The translations under genes and the position numbers were made by a program. The notes under the pieces are model-generated. The model saw nothing but the letters and a program-made list of their open reading frames with translations, had not been told where the DNA came from and searched no databases. From the IMG/VR virus record IMGVR_UViG_3300020001_000006, positions 1-26,102 of that record: a stretch of 26,102 bases of DNA; one strand, 5' to 3'. The DNA is from a virus. Below are positions 5,824 to 13,447 of this stretch, piece after piece; position 1 is the stretch's first letter; every line of letters starts with the position of its first letter.

Positions 5824-5955
5824 CACTTTTTTACACAAAAATACAAAATAATTGTAAATTTGTTAAATTATGTAAATATTATATAATAATTTATTAATTG
5901 AAAATACCCTTTTGGTAATCCAGAATATTCGTTGGTAAATATCACATTTAATCTC
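5824..5955. promoter_or_regulatory. AT-rich divergent control region
   Basis: No gene. The region between the two divergent promoters is nearly all A/T and contains a perfect 12-bp palindrome (tattatataata, 5877-5888) and a repeated TGTAAAT (5853-5859 and 5871-5877). These are candidate operators for the LdtR-like regulator or another repressor. This is an inference from position only. Confidence 0.35.
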
Positions 5956-5983
5956 TTGACAATTCAAATATTTTTTCTAATAT
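5956..5983 (+). promoter_or_regulatory. Predicted promoter of the virion operon
   Basis: TTGACA (5956-5961), a 16-bp spacer and TAATAT (5978-5983), about 40 bp upstream of the first plus-strand gene. The -35 is perfect and the -10 matches four of six positions. It probably drives the head-gene cluster from 6025. Confidence 0.55.
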
Positions 5984-6024
5984 TGTATATAGAATATCAA
6001 TAAATCTTTAACCATGGAGCTCCT

Positions 6025-6321
6025 ATGTCTCAGTCTAATTTTTCAAATCCGCCCTATTCCACACTCAAAAATGAATTCAAAAACATAATGCAAAAAAGCA
6101 TCTCAGATCATAAAGAATTAAGGATAGGAGCTTTTAAAGATAACTCAGAAATTTTAAGTCTTTTAGGGAAAATTAATGCCTGGGAACAATGCCTAGAAAT
6201 ATTCAACAAGTTTTGTCACATGATAGAAAATCCTCAGCCTCAGCCTCAGCCTCAGCCTCAAAATAATCCTTCTACTCCTCCCGTTTCCCAAGTTAGTGAC
6301 GGAGAAATTATTGAAGGATGA
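6025..6321 (+). CDS. Small protein with Pro-Gln repeat
   Basis: 98-aa protein of unknown function that opens the virion operon. The N-terminal two-thirds is helical (about residues 12-68); then comes a (Pro-Gln)5 run at about residues 71-80 and an acidic, disordered tail. GGAG lies 5 nt before the ATG at 6025. Its last four bases overlap the GroES-like gene (ATGA), so it may be a head-assembly partner. The PQ run comes from a six-base tandem repeat (6232-6260). Confidence 0.7.
   Translation: MSQSNFSNPPYSTLKNEFKNIMQKSISDHKELRIGAFKDNSEILSLLGKINAWEQCLEIFNKFCHMIENPQPQPQPQPQNNPSTPPVSQVSDGEIIEG
6232..6260 (+). repeat. Hexanucleotide tandem repeat (cctcag)
   Basis: Four full cctcag units and a fifth lacking its last base. 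It encodes Pro-Gln dipeptides. Loss or gain of a unit by slippage would change length by two residues without a frameshift. Confidence 0.9.
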
Positions 6322-6743
6322 AAGATCTTCCAACAAATGACTTAATAAGGGAAAAATTGGGGCCAAACCATCCTGTTCCCCTTGGGTGGGTAGCCTTGGT
6401 AGAAACTCATACTACAGGCACCCATTTTAAATCTGCGGACGGGTCAGATTCAGAATTCATTCGAGCTGATACTTCCATTGAACGTGATCAATACCATAGT
6501 TGCTTGGCACAAATTCTAATGCTTGGTGATGCGTGTTTCCAGGGAGAAAAATTCAAGTATTGGAAAATAATGCCAAAAGTTGGGGATTACGTCAAAATCA
6601 AAAAGTATGGTGGTGTATTGAATACATGGACTAATCCAGAAACAGGAAAGACCGTTCATATTCAGGAGGTGGAAGACGTATTATTACGCTTTATCATTCC
6701 TGACCCTTCTCAAAGTGTATCACATAACTTTCTAGGTAAATAA
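6318..6743 (+). CDS. GroES-like co-chaperonin
   Basis: 141-aa protein with the GroES barrel layout. 'PVPLGWVALVE' (about residues 19-29) corresponds to the first strands, followed by a long polar segment 'SADGSDSEFIRADTS' (39-53) where GroES has its mobile loop, then 'CLAQILMLG' (62-70, compare GEVLAVG), 'PKVGDYVKIKKYGGV' (86-100, compare VKVGDIVIFNDGYG) and 'EVEDVLLRFI' (117-126, compare ESDILAIVE). A longer internal loop and an N-terminal extension make it larger than bacterial GroES (about 97 aa), as is usual for phage versions. It shares ATGA with the upstream gene and lies two genes before a full GroEL, so the two probably work together on capsid or fibre folding. The call rests on pattern, not on a search. 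Confidence 0.75.
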   Translation: MKDLPTNDLIREKLGPNHPVPLGWVALVETHTTGTHFKSADGSDSEFIRADTSIERDQYHSCLAQILMLGDACFQGEKFKYWKIMPKVGDYVKIKKYGGVLNTWTNPETGKTVHIQEVEDVLLRFIIPDPSQSVSHNFLGK

Positions 6744-6746
6744 TTT

Positions 6747-7886
6747 ATGAGTAATCCAGAAACATCTCAAAAGAAATCCCCAACTGCCACTGAGCCTATC
6801 ATTAATATTATTTCCCCTCGTGATGGAGGAGAGATCTCATGGGAAGTAAGAGAAGATACAAACACGCAAGAAGAAAATGATCAAGAAGATAAAAAAGAAG
6901 ATATTCATCAACCTGAAGAAGTTATAGAAAATGATTCCGATCAGCAACTGGAAGATCAAGAAACAACAGAAGAAGGGGAAGAAAAGCCTAAAAAGGTAAG
7001 GCCATCAAAAACAGCAGATAGACGAATTGCTGATGTTACCAGAAAATACAGACAAACCGAAGCTGTTTTAAAACAATCCTATCTTAAGAACGATCAGGTG
7101 GAACGTGAAAATGAGGAATTAAAACGCGCCCTACTTTCTACCAAGCAGGAAAAAATTGCCGCTGAAGAAAATGCCCTCAAATACTATATGAAAAATATAG
7201 AAAGTGAGCATGCTACTGCCCTTGAAGAAGGAAATAGTGAGAAAGCAGCAGAAGCCACAAGGCTAATGGCGGAATATGCCGCACGTCGTGAAGCGGTTCT
7301 CCGTCAAAAAAATGAATTAGATAATTATGCTAAGGCAAAACCACCTGCTCAACCGGTTCAACCTACTCAAACTGAACAATATGATGACTCCATAAGTCAA
7401 ATCTCTCAAAGCGAAGATTTTCAACATAATGGACAGGAATGGATTAAAAAGAATTTATGGGCGGATTCCAACTCTAAAAATTTTAATAAAAAAATGCTGC
7501 AAGAAGCTGAAAGTCACCTACATCAATTAGGAAACCAATATACCTTTGAGGGAAGAGCTGAGGAAATTGGAAGTCCTGAATTTTTTGAGGAAATTACTGA
7601 ATATGTAAAAGAAACATTTAATATCTCCTCTCCAAAACCTAAAAAGTTATTTTCCAGTTCTCAATCTTCTAATGTTTCTGCCGTTAGTAGAACAAATACG
7701 GTTCCAAATATTCAAAAAACAAATCAAGATATCATTTTAACTCCTGAGCAAATCAAAACCGCACATGCAATGGTCGGCGTGAGATTCAATGGTCAACGCC
7801 TGGAAGATCGTAAGGTAGCAGAAAATATGTATAAAGAAAATCTTAGAAAGCAGATGGAACAAGACAGACAAATGAAACGGAGTTAA
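6747..7886 (+). CDS. Probable scaffolding / head-assembly protein
   Basis: 379-aa, very acidic N-terminus (about residues 30-85, runs of Glu/Asp/Gln), then a basic short segment and a long coiled-coil (about 88-195), a low-complexity Pro/Gln linker and a C-terminal helical part ending in basic residues (ENLRKQMEQDRQMKRS). Acidic-coiled-coil-basic architecture and its place upstream of decoration and major capsid genes fit phage scaffold proteins, which hold capsid subunits in the procapsid and leave before packaging. No scaffold-specific motif is certain. Only a weak ribosome-binding site is visible before 6747, 3 nt after the GroES-like gene, so coupling is likely. Confidence 0.6.
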   Translation: MSNPETSQKKSPTATEPIINIISPRDGGEISWEVREDTNTQEENDQEDKKEDIHQPEEVIENDSDQQLEDQETTEEGEEKPKKVRPSKTADRRIADVTRKYRQTEAVLKQSYLKNDQVERENEELKRALLSTKQEKIAAEENALKYYMKNIESEHATALEEGNSEKAAEATRLMAEYAARREAVLRQKNELDNYAKAKPPAQPVQPTQTEQYDDSISQISQSEDFQHNGQEWIKKNLWADSNSKNFNKKMLQEAESHLHQLGNQYTFEGRAEEIGSPEFFEEITEYVKETFNISSPKPKKLFSSSQSSNVSAVSRTNTVPNIQKTNQDIILTPEQIKTAHAMVGVRFNGQRLEDRKVAENMYKENLRKQMEQDRQMKRS

Positions 7887-7888
7887 TT

Positions 7889-8467
7889 ATGACAAAAGTT
7901 AAAGAAACAGAAACCGGAGATATTTCCGGGATACCACAGGAAGAGCCTGTATTCCCTGAAAATTACGTTATGAATGAATGGAGCCATAATCCCCATTCAC
8001 GTGACGCAGAAATTCACCTTGACAGATCACGCGAAACATTGGATATGGTCGACGATAATGAAAGTGATTATTATATTCCCCGTGAGTGGTGGCCTGCTGG
8101 CTTTCAACTCGGGTTTATGACTGAATATGTTCTTGGTCAACCTCAGCCTGACAATTTAAGAAAAAGACAACGTAAGGGATGGGAATTTGTTCATGAATCA
8201 GAAATACCACAGTTGAAAATGGAATTAATGAATCATGAGTTTGACAAAAACAGGAGTGATGGCTGGATAAGAATGGGCGGCCATATTCTTATGAAAAAAC
8301 CAGAGGAAGACTACTTAAGAGAACAAGAGGCAAAACGTAGGGTAGGAGAAGAAGTAAGAAGACAATCAGAAGCAACTACCCAATTTTTGAGTGGAGGCAG
8401 AGATCCCAGGCATATTGTAGAAAATAAACAGAGTTATCAGCCAGCCCATAGAATGGGAAAGCGCTAG
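7889..8467 (+). CDS. Conserved virion-associated phage protein
   Basis: 192-aa. The central part 'RKRQRKGWEFVHESEIP' followed by 'DGWIRMGGHILMKKPEE' (about residues 88-144) is a pattern of phage proteins located next to capsid genes: a tryptophan-containing basic segment, then 'G-I-x-x-G-x-x-L-M-x-x-P-E-E', then a helical Arg/Glu-rich tail. Function unknown; probably head or portal associated. CGGAG sits before the ATG at 7889. Its stop is directly followed by the GroEL start. Confidence 0.65.
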   Translation: MTKVKETETGDISGIPQEEPVFPENYVMNEWSHNPHSRDAEIHLDRSRETLDMVDDNESDYYIPREWWPAGFQLGFMTEYVLGQPQPDNLRKRQRKGWEFVHESEIPQLKMELMNHEFDKNRSDGWIRMGGHILMKKPEEDYLREQEAKRRVGEEVRRQSEATTQFLSGGRDPRHIVENKQSYQPAHRMGKR

Positions 8468-10129
8468 ATGTTACCAAAAAAAATAGCTTTCGGAATAGAA
8501 GCAAGGGATATCATTTTGCAAGGTGTTAATATCCTTGCAAATGCTGTTAAGGTAACCCTTGGGCCAAATGGTCGTAATGTCATTATAGATAATACCCATT
8601 ATCCTTCCCGAATAACTAAAGACGGCGTGTCTGTCGCTCGGGAAGTTGAACTATATAAAGAATTTGATAATACAGGCGCTAAACTATTGAAACAGGTTGC
8701 TATGAAAACCTGTAATGTCGCGGGAGATGGAACCACGACAGCAACGGTATTAGCGCAATATATCATTAATGAAGGAATAAAAAAGGTCAATGCGGGTGCA
8801 AATCCGGTAAAGGTTAAAAAGGGAATTGATTACGCAACGGAAAGAGTTGTGAATTTTTTAAGGGAAAAATCAGTCTCCATCTCAGATGACATTAAAAAAA
8901 TAAGCCACGTCGCAACTATAGCCGCAAATGGTGAAGAAGACATTGGGAATCTTGTTGCAGAGGTTTTTTCTAAAATTGGGAAAGATGGCATAGTAAGCCT
9001 GGAAGAATCTACGACAGGTAAAACGGAGATTTTATTTGTAGAAGGCTTTGAAATTGATAGCGGTTATATCTCTCCCTATTTTGTCACCAATCCTAATAAA
9101 ATGCTTTGTGAATTAGAAAATACTTATATTTTTATCTTTGATAAAAAAATATCTACCTTGCAGCCCATTCTTTCGATGCTTGAAGTTATTAAAAGGGAAA
9201 ATGCATCTTTATTGATTATTGCTGAAGATGTCGACTCAGAAGCGCTTTCCACTCTTGTCATTAATAAAATGAAACTAGGGTTTAAATGCGTTGCAATTAA
9301 GGCTTCGTCCATAAGCAAGTCGTATAATGAAAGAGTCGAATTGCTTGACGATATTTCTATTATGACTAATACAGAGATTGTTTCCGAAGATCAAGGCATG
9401 CAGCTTGATAGTGTTCGGCTTAATATGCTTGGAAAAGCAAAAAAAGTCATTGTAAGTTCCGATAAAGTAACTATCATTGACGGAATGGGGAAAGAGGAAG
9501 CAATCAAGGAGAGGATATCCTTTTTGGAAGATGAGATAGCTTCGTCTTCAGGAGAACAAAAAGGATATCTGGAAAGCCGTTTGGCAAAGCTGACAAATGG
9601 CGTAGCTATTGTAAAAGTGGGTGGAACTACCGAGTTCGAAATCTCAGAAAGAAAAGATCGCGTTGAAGATGCAATACATGCTACACGCTCTGCTCTTCAA
9701 GAAGGAATTCTACCGGGGGGCGGGATTGCTTTATTAAAAGCATCGTTTGAAAGTTTTGATAAATTCCCAAATCAAGATGTTAATATAGGTGTAGATATTC
9801 TAACGAATGCCCTCATTACTCCTTTTACACAAATTCTTTTAAATTCTGGCATAGACGAAGGAAGGATAAATATTTTAAAATTGTCTTTAAAAGATACTAG
9901 AGAAAATGATAGTTTTAATGCAGGATGGGATGCAAAAGAGGAAACTTCGGTAAATATGTTCGATGCTGGGATTATTGACCCAACAAAAGTTGTCATAACG
10001 GCGCTTAAAGATGCTTCATCAATTTCTGGGCTTATTCTTACTACAGAAAGCATCATTGTTGAAGAGAATGAACTTTCCCTCAATGACTTGCCATCAAACT
10101 CTAGCCAAATGAAAGTAAGGCTTAAATGA
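8468..10129 (+). CDS. groEL: GroEL-type chaperonin, phage-encoded
   Basis: 553-aa complete group I chaperonin. The nucleotide site is intact and in register with E. coli numbering: LGPNGRN at 31-37, DGVSVARE with Asp52 at 52-59, and GDGTTTAT with Asp87 at 86-93. RVEDAIHATR carries the Asp398 equivalent, and PGGGIALL, NAGWDAKE and IDPTKV follow. Apical residues for substrate and GroES contact are kept (GYISPYF; EALSTLVINKM). Differences are the usual GFGDRRK stretch replaced by SSISKSYNERVE and slightly longer, and the lack of the C-terminal Gly-Gly-Met tail: the protein ends SSQMKVRLK. The start is fixed by LPKKIAFG and a GGGAAAG site. Location inside the head gene cluster, with a GroES-like gene upstream, says it folds virion proteins, probably the capsid or fibres. 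It could be a bacterial copy in a prophage, but no bacterial groES-groEL pair arrangement is seen. Confidence 0.96.
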   Translation: MLPKKIAFGIEARDIILQGVNILANAVKVTLGPNGRNVIIDNTHYPSRITKDGVSVAREVELYKEFDNTGAKLLKQVAMKTCNVAGDGTTTATVLAQYIINEGIKKVNAGANPVKVKKGIDYATERVVNFLREKSVSISDDIKKISHVATIAANGEEDIGNLVAEVFSKIGKDGIVSLEESTTGKTEILFVEGFEIDSGYISPYFVTNPNKMLCELENTYIFIFDKKISTLQPILSMLEVIKRENASLLIIAEDVDSEALSTLVINKMKLGFKCVAIKASSISKSYNERVELLDDISIMTNTEIVSEDQGMQLDSVRLNMLGKAKKVIVSSDKVTIIDGMGKEEAIKERISFLEDEIASSSGEQKGYLESRLAKLTNGVAIVKVGGTTEFEISERKDRVEDAIHATRSALQEGILPGGGIALLKASFESFDKFPNQDVNIGVDILTNALITPFTQILLNSGIDEGRINILKLSLKDTRENDSFNAGWDAKEETSVNMFDAGIIDPTKVVITALKDASSISGLILTTESIIVEENELSLNDLPSNSSQMKVRLK

Positions 10130-10166
10130 CTTATTGTCGTCGCACACATACACCGCATAAATAAAA

Positions 10167-10628
10167 ATGGCTAACCCTACCTCACCTCCATGGGTTCACT
10201 TTACTGAAACTTTAACGAGTTCAATCAGCACAACGCCGACCCTGGTTCTTGGTTCTCAAAATACCTGTATTATGGATAGCATTTGGATTTGTAATACCTC
10301 TACTCAAGATATAACTGTTACGGCTTATACCCTTGTTATTGATGATGAAGTTCCTTATTATTTCAGGAATAACCATTTAATATCAAATAAATCATCTCAA
10401 GATATTCTTAATACTTCTATTTACAATGGAATTCCTTTGTATGCTCCTTCAACTCGTATATTAGAGGCAACAAATACATTCCATATTTATTCAAATGAAG
10501 AGGGAACGACCTTTGATTGCAATATTAGCTACCGTAAATTAATAGAACTGACTGGTGAACTCACGAAACTAAAGCTATTCCATGAATATCTCGAAAAAAA
10601 TCCACATGTTCTTAAAAACATAGCCTAA
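10167..10628 (+). CDS. Virion-associated beta-sandwich-like protein
   Basis: 153-aa. About residues 1-128 are beta-strand rich with many Thr/Ser/Ile (e.g. IMDSIWICNTSTQDITVTAY, VPYYFRNNHLISN), like small phage structural proteins that carry a beta-sandwich and then a short C-terminal helix (LTKLKLFHEYLEKN). No family is named with confidence. Position between the GroEL and the decoration-like gene supports a virion role. No clear ribosome-binding site precedes the ATG at 10167, which is 37 nt after the GroEL stop. Confidence 0.6.
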   Translation: MANPTSPPWVHFTETLTSSISTTPTLVLGSQNTCIMDSIWICNTSTQDITVTAYTLVIDDEVPYYFRNNHLISNKSSQDILNTSIYNGIPLYAPSTRILEATNTFHIYSNEEGTTFDCNISYRKLIELTGELTKLKLFHEYLEKNPHVLKNIA

Positions 10629-10631
10629 TAA

Positions 10632-10660
10632 TTTAGAACTCTGTCAAAATTATGTATACT
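10632..10660 (+). promoter_or_regulatory. Candidate promoter before the duplicated element
   Basis: TTTAGA (10632-10637), 17-bp spacer, TATACT (10655-10660); four and five of six matches to the consensus. It would start a transcript just upstream of the hairpin element and the decoration/capsid genes. Unsupported by other evidence. Confidence 0.35.
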
Positions 10661-10693
10661 TCCTTTAATATATTTGGTATTCTTTTTAATAAG

Positions 10694-10784
10694 TAACGCT
10701 CTCGCGTTATATCCGTCCCGCAAGGTTGACGCTCCCTGTTATTAGGTAAAGTTATTTAATAACTATTCGCTTCGTGCGCAAATT
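10694..10784 (+). promoter_or_regulatory. Duplicated hairpin element, copy A
   Basis: Untranslated stretch of about 90 nt with four successive potential hairpins. H0: TAACGC/GCGTTA (10694-10699/10704-10709). H1: 10714-10731, cgtc-cc-GCAA-gg-tt-gacg, a GNRA-type tetraloop. H2: GTTATTA/TAATAAC (10738-10744/10757-10763). H3: ttCGCttcgtGCGcaa (10766-10781). H1 with 2 flanking bases (10714-10733) is identical over 20 nt to 22868-22887, and 10766-10784 matches 22922-22940 at 18 of 19 positions. The end lies 34 nt upstream of the ATG at 10819. It may be a structured RNA leader, a processing signal or a late-gene control element. Confidence 0.7.
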
Positions 10785-10818
10785 ATTCATTCACATTTTT
10801 TATTTTTGGAGACAACAA

Positions 10819-11409
10819 ATGGCTTATGGCGTTAATGCGCCCTTGGGTCTTGTTGCAGTAAGTACGTATGGATCGACCTCCTGGTCGGGAGCATTCTGGA
10901 ATTATCAGATTACGCCTGCGTACGCAACAAACCTTTTTCAGGGCGACCTTGTTAAAATGACAAATGGACTTGTTACCATTTATGCAGCCGCAGGCACCAA
11001 TTCAGTGGGTGTTTTTTGGGGCTGTAGATATACAGATACAAATGGTTTTGTTCAATTTAGTAGAATTTGGCCAGCTTCAACGGTAGTGTTCCCAGGAACA
11101 ACGGCTATTGCAAACGTTATTACTGATCCTAATACCATATTTTCCATTCAAGCTAATGCAACGGTTACCCCCACAACCGCAAATGCTGTGAACAAAAACG
11201 CCGATGTAAGTTTTGCAACGGCAGGAAATATACGTACGGGACAATCAGGCATGGCGCTTGATACCAATACTTTTGCAACAACTGCAACATTACCTCTGCA
11301 CATCCTTGGCTTTGACACGATTCCCGGAAATGTCTCCGGAACCCCTTATGCCAATCTGCTTGTAAAACTAAATGCTACATCCACCAATGCTGGTGCAACA
11401 GGAGTTTAA
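10819..11409 (+). CDS. Capsid decoration / virion structural protein
   Basis: 196-aa, starting MAYGVNAPLGLVAVSTYGST. The opening 'APLGLVAV...GSTSWSGAFWNYQI', a central 'GVFWGCRYTDTNGFVQFSRIWPAST' and the following 'ITDPNTIFSIQANATV' and 'NKNADVSF' match a widespread phage structural family that sits next to the major capsid gene and is thought to decorate capsids. ATG at 10819 follows GGAGACAACAA. A reading frame starting at 10774 would run through the duplicated hairpin element, so the later start is preferred. The major capsid gene follows after 5 nt. Confidence 0.75.
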   Translation: MAYGVNAPLGLVAVSTYGSTSWSGAFWNYQITPAYATNLFQGDLVKMTNGLVTIYAAAGTNSVGVFWGCRYTDTNGFVQFSRIWPASTVVFPGTTAIANVITDPNTIFSIQANATVTPTTANAVNKNADVSFATAGNIRTGQSGMALDTNTFATTATLPLHILGFDTIPGNVSGTPYANLLVKLNATSTNAGATGV

Positions 11410-11414
11410 TTAAA

Positions 11415-12317
11415 ATGGCTATTATCACGTTATCAAATATTCAGGCATTGATACGCCCGGGGCTGGCGGCAATTTTCGGAGATTATTTAACCTATTCTGA
11501 TCAGTGGAAAGAAATATTTGCCCAACATGTTTCTGATAAAGCATTTGAGCTGGAAGTTGAAATGAAACTCTTGCCAGTTGCCCAACTTAAGCAAGATGGG
11601 GGGCCTGTATTTTATGGAGATATGGGACAGCAATATGTGACTTCTTATTACCACAGGAATTTTGGAATTGGATTCCAAATTACGGCAAACACAATTAGAG
11701 ATAACCTCTATAAAGATGAATGGCCCCGCTCTGCAGATGCAGGAAAGGAATCCCTTCGCCAAGCCAAAAACATTGAAGGGGCTGCGATTCTCAATAACGC
11801 ATTTAGTACCCAATTTCCTGTAAGCGATGGGCAGTCTTTATTCTCTACGACTCATCCTGTACAGGGTAGCGCGGTTCCTAATACATTTGCTGTGCCGACT
11901 CAGTTAAATGAATCGTCATTGCAAGATGCTCTTATAGGCATTCAAAGATTTATGAGCGCATCTGGTTTGCGTATTGCATTGAATTCAGAAAAGTTGATTG
12001 TTCCACCTGAGCTTCAATTTACAGCAAACGTCCTATTGGAGTCCAAGTTTAGAACATCCACAGCAAACAATGATATCTCGGCTGTTTATAACTTAAGTAG
12101 TGTTCCGATGGGATACAGGGTCAATCAATTTCTTAGTAATCCCAATGCCTGGTTCCTTTTGACGGACACAAATGGGTTCAAATACTATGAGAGAGACCCG
12201 TTGTCGATTGATATGTTCACAGACACCACGTCACGAAACCTAAACGTCAATTTTGTGGAGCGGTATTCATTCGGATGTTCTGATTGGCGTGCTGCTTACG
12301 CGTCACAAGGAGTATAA
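11415..12317 (+). CDS. Major capsid protein (HK97-fold, Mu gpT-like)
   Basis: 300-aa major head subunit. 'GDYLTYSDQWKEIFAQHVSDKAFE' leads the N-terminal region; 'TANTIRDNLYKDEWPRSADAG' and the 'KNIEGAAILNNAF' helix, 'DGQSLFSTTHPVQ' and 'KLIVPPELQFTANVLLES' then correspond to the spine helix and P-domain stretches seen in the Mu gpT-like group of HK97-fold capsid proteins. C-terminal 'FVERYSFGCSDWRAAYASQGV' is the usual ending of this group. Length is usual for the group and no delta-domain extension is seen, in keeping with a separate scaffold gene (6747-7886). GGAG precedes the start at 11 nt. Confidence 0.85.
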   Translation: MAIITLSNIQALIRPGLAAIFGDYLTYSDQWKEIFAQHVSDKAFELEVEMKLLPVAQLKQDGGPVFYGDMGQQYVTSYYHRNFGIGFQITANTIRDNLYKDEWPRSADAGKESLRQAKNIEGAAILNNAFSTQFPVSDGQSLFSTTHPVQGSAVPNTFAVPTQLNESSLQDALIGIQRFMSASGLRIALNSEKLIVPPELQFTANVLLESKFRTSTANNDISAVYNLSSVPMGYRVNQFLSNPNAWFLLTDTNGFKYYERDPLSIDMFTDTTSRNLNVNFVERYSFGCSDWRAAYASQGV

Positions 12318-12320
12318 AGT

Positions 12321-13436
12321 ATGTCTAATACTCCTCCTTCCTATGGTACCCATTTCTCAGATGGCGTGAGAGTTGGACCTACAGTTGGGTCTCAGTATGC
12401 CCCATCTGTTGGATTAACCCCCTCAATACTTGTTCCAAGTCCAGCAGATAGTACTCCTCCTGGTATCTATATGACGCCAATATCCATTTTAGATATTGTA
12501 CCAGCTGCTGTAGCAGTTGCGAATATAGCAGCTGCACAGACACCAGCGGGTGCAGGATATGTAACATTAAGGGCAGTTTCGAACAATAGCATCACATGGA
12601 TTCCGTCTTATTCTGGCACTTCTGGCCCTCTTGGGGCTGGTGTCATTGCTCTGGACGTCCCCAGAAATCTTACCATTACAGGGATATTGAATGTTACCGC
12701 CGCCAATTTTACGGTTTTCGGTTGGGATCGATACGGAATGCCTATGGTTGAAACAATTACAGGTCCTGTAGGCTCTAATACAACGGAAGGTTTGAAAGCT
12801 TTCAAATATATACAAGCTGTTTACGTATCTACAGGAACAGTGGCTAATGTTTCAGTTGGCGTTGGAAATGTTTTTGGATTGCCTTATTTTGTTGGTGATT
12901 CAAATTATATTTTTCAACAAAAATTTGATGGGGCTTTAGATGTGGGAACTATTTTGGCAGGAGATCGTCGTAATGCAACAGCGTCCACAGGAGATGTAAG
13001 AGGTACTTATGCTCCAGCTACAGATGCTGATTCTCTTACGCGCTTGACTGTAACATTCTATAATGCCAGTGGGGATACGAGAAATACTTATGAAATCCCT
13101 GATATAATTTATTTAGCTACTGCTGCTCTTGGCATAACTAATGCCACCAATATCATAACAGTGATTGCACCTGGTCATAACTTCACAAATGGAGAAAATG
13201 TGACGATTTCAGGAGCAGCTACAATAGGAAACGTAACAGCACCTCAAATCAATGTTACGGCCCCAGTTACTATAGTTGATGAAGATTCTTTTACTTATGT
13301 CTTTTCTGGGACAGCTGCTACAAGCACAGCTACTGGTGGGGGTGCGGCTATCCAGATGAGTCCTGGGAAAGGGAATTTGTATCAGTTCCCAACAGGTCGG
13401 TTTGGCGTAACGCAATATACCCAGCCTCTGTTTTAA
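12321..13436 (+). CDS. Beta-rich virion protein 1 with inserted domain
   Basis: 371-aa virion protein of unknown exact role. Residues about 110-195 (NLTITGILNVTAANFTVFGW, ...VETITGPVG) match the central part of the next gene's product, so the two are paralogues. Residues about 268-348 form an extra Gly/Thr-rich beta domain ('GHNFTNGENVTISGA...ITVxxxxSFTY...GGG') also found in the next protein and in the 779-aa fibre. This layout resembles small beta domains that Pfam labels E1_FCCH in phage proteins (pattern match only). CAAGGAG lies before the ATG at 12321. A head or neck location is inferred from order. Confidence 0.65.
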   Translation: MSNTPPSYGTHFSDGVRVGPTVGSQYAPSVGLTPSILVPSPADSTPPGIYMTPISILDIVPAAVAVANIAAAQTPAGAGYVTLRAVSNNSITWIPSYSGTSGPLGAGVIALDVPRNLTITGILNVTAANFTVFGWDRYGMPMVETITGPVGSNTTEGLKAFKYIQAVYVSTGTVANVSVGVGNVFGLPYFVGDSNYIFQQKFDGALDVGTILAGDRRNATASTGDVRGTYAPATDADSLTRLTVTFYNASGDTRNTYEIPDIIYLATAALGITNATNIITVIAPGHNFTNGENVTISGAATIGNVTAPQINVTAPVTIVDEDSFTYVFSGTAATSTATGGGAAIQMSPGKGNLYQFPTGRFGVTQYTQPLF

Positions 13437-13447
13437 GGAGATAAGGT

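Noticed and set aside
9628-9650. T-loop-like sequence (gttcgaaatc) hinting at a tRNA.
   Set aside because: It lies inside the conserved GroEL coding frame, and no acceptor or anticodon stem can be formed around it.
10774-10818. Upstream extension of the decoration gene (start at 10774).
   Set aside because: It would begin in the last hairpin of the duplicated element; the ATG at 10819 has a proper GGAG and a family-typical start.
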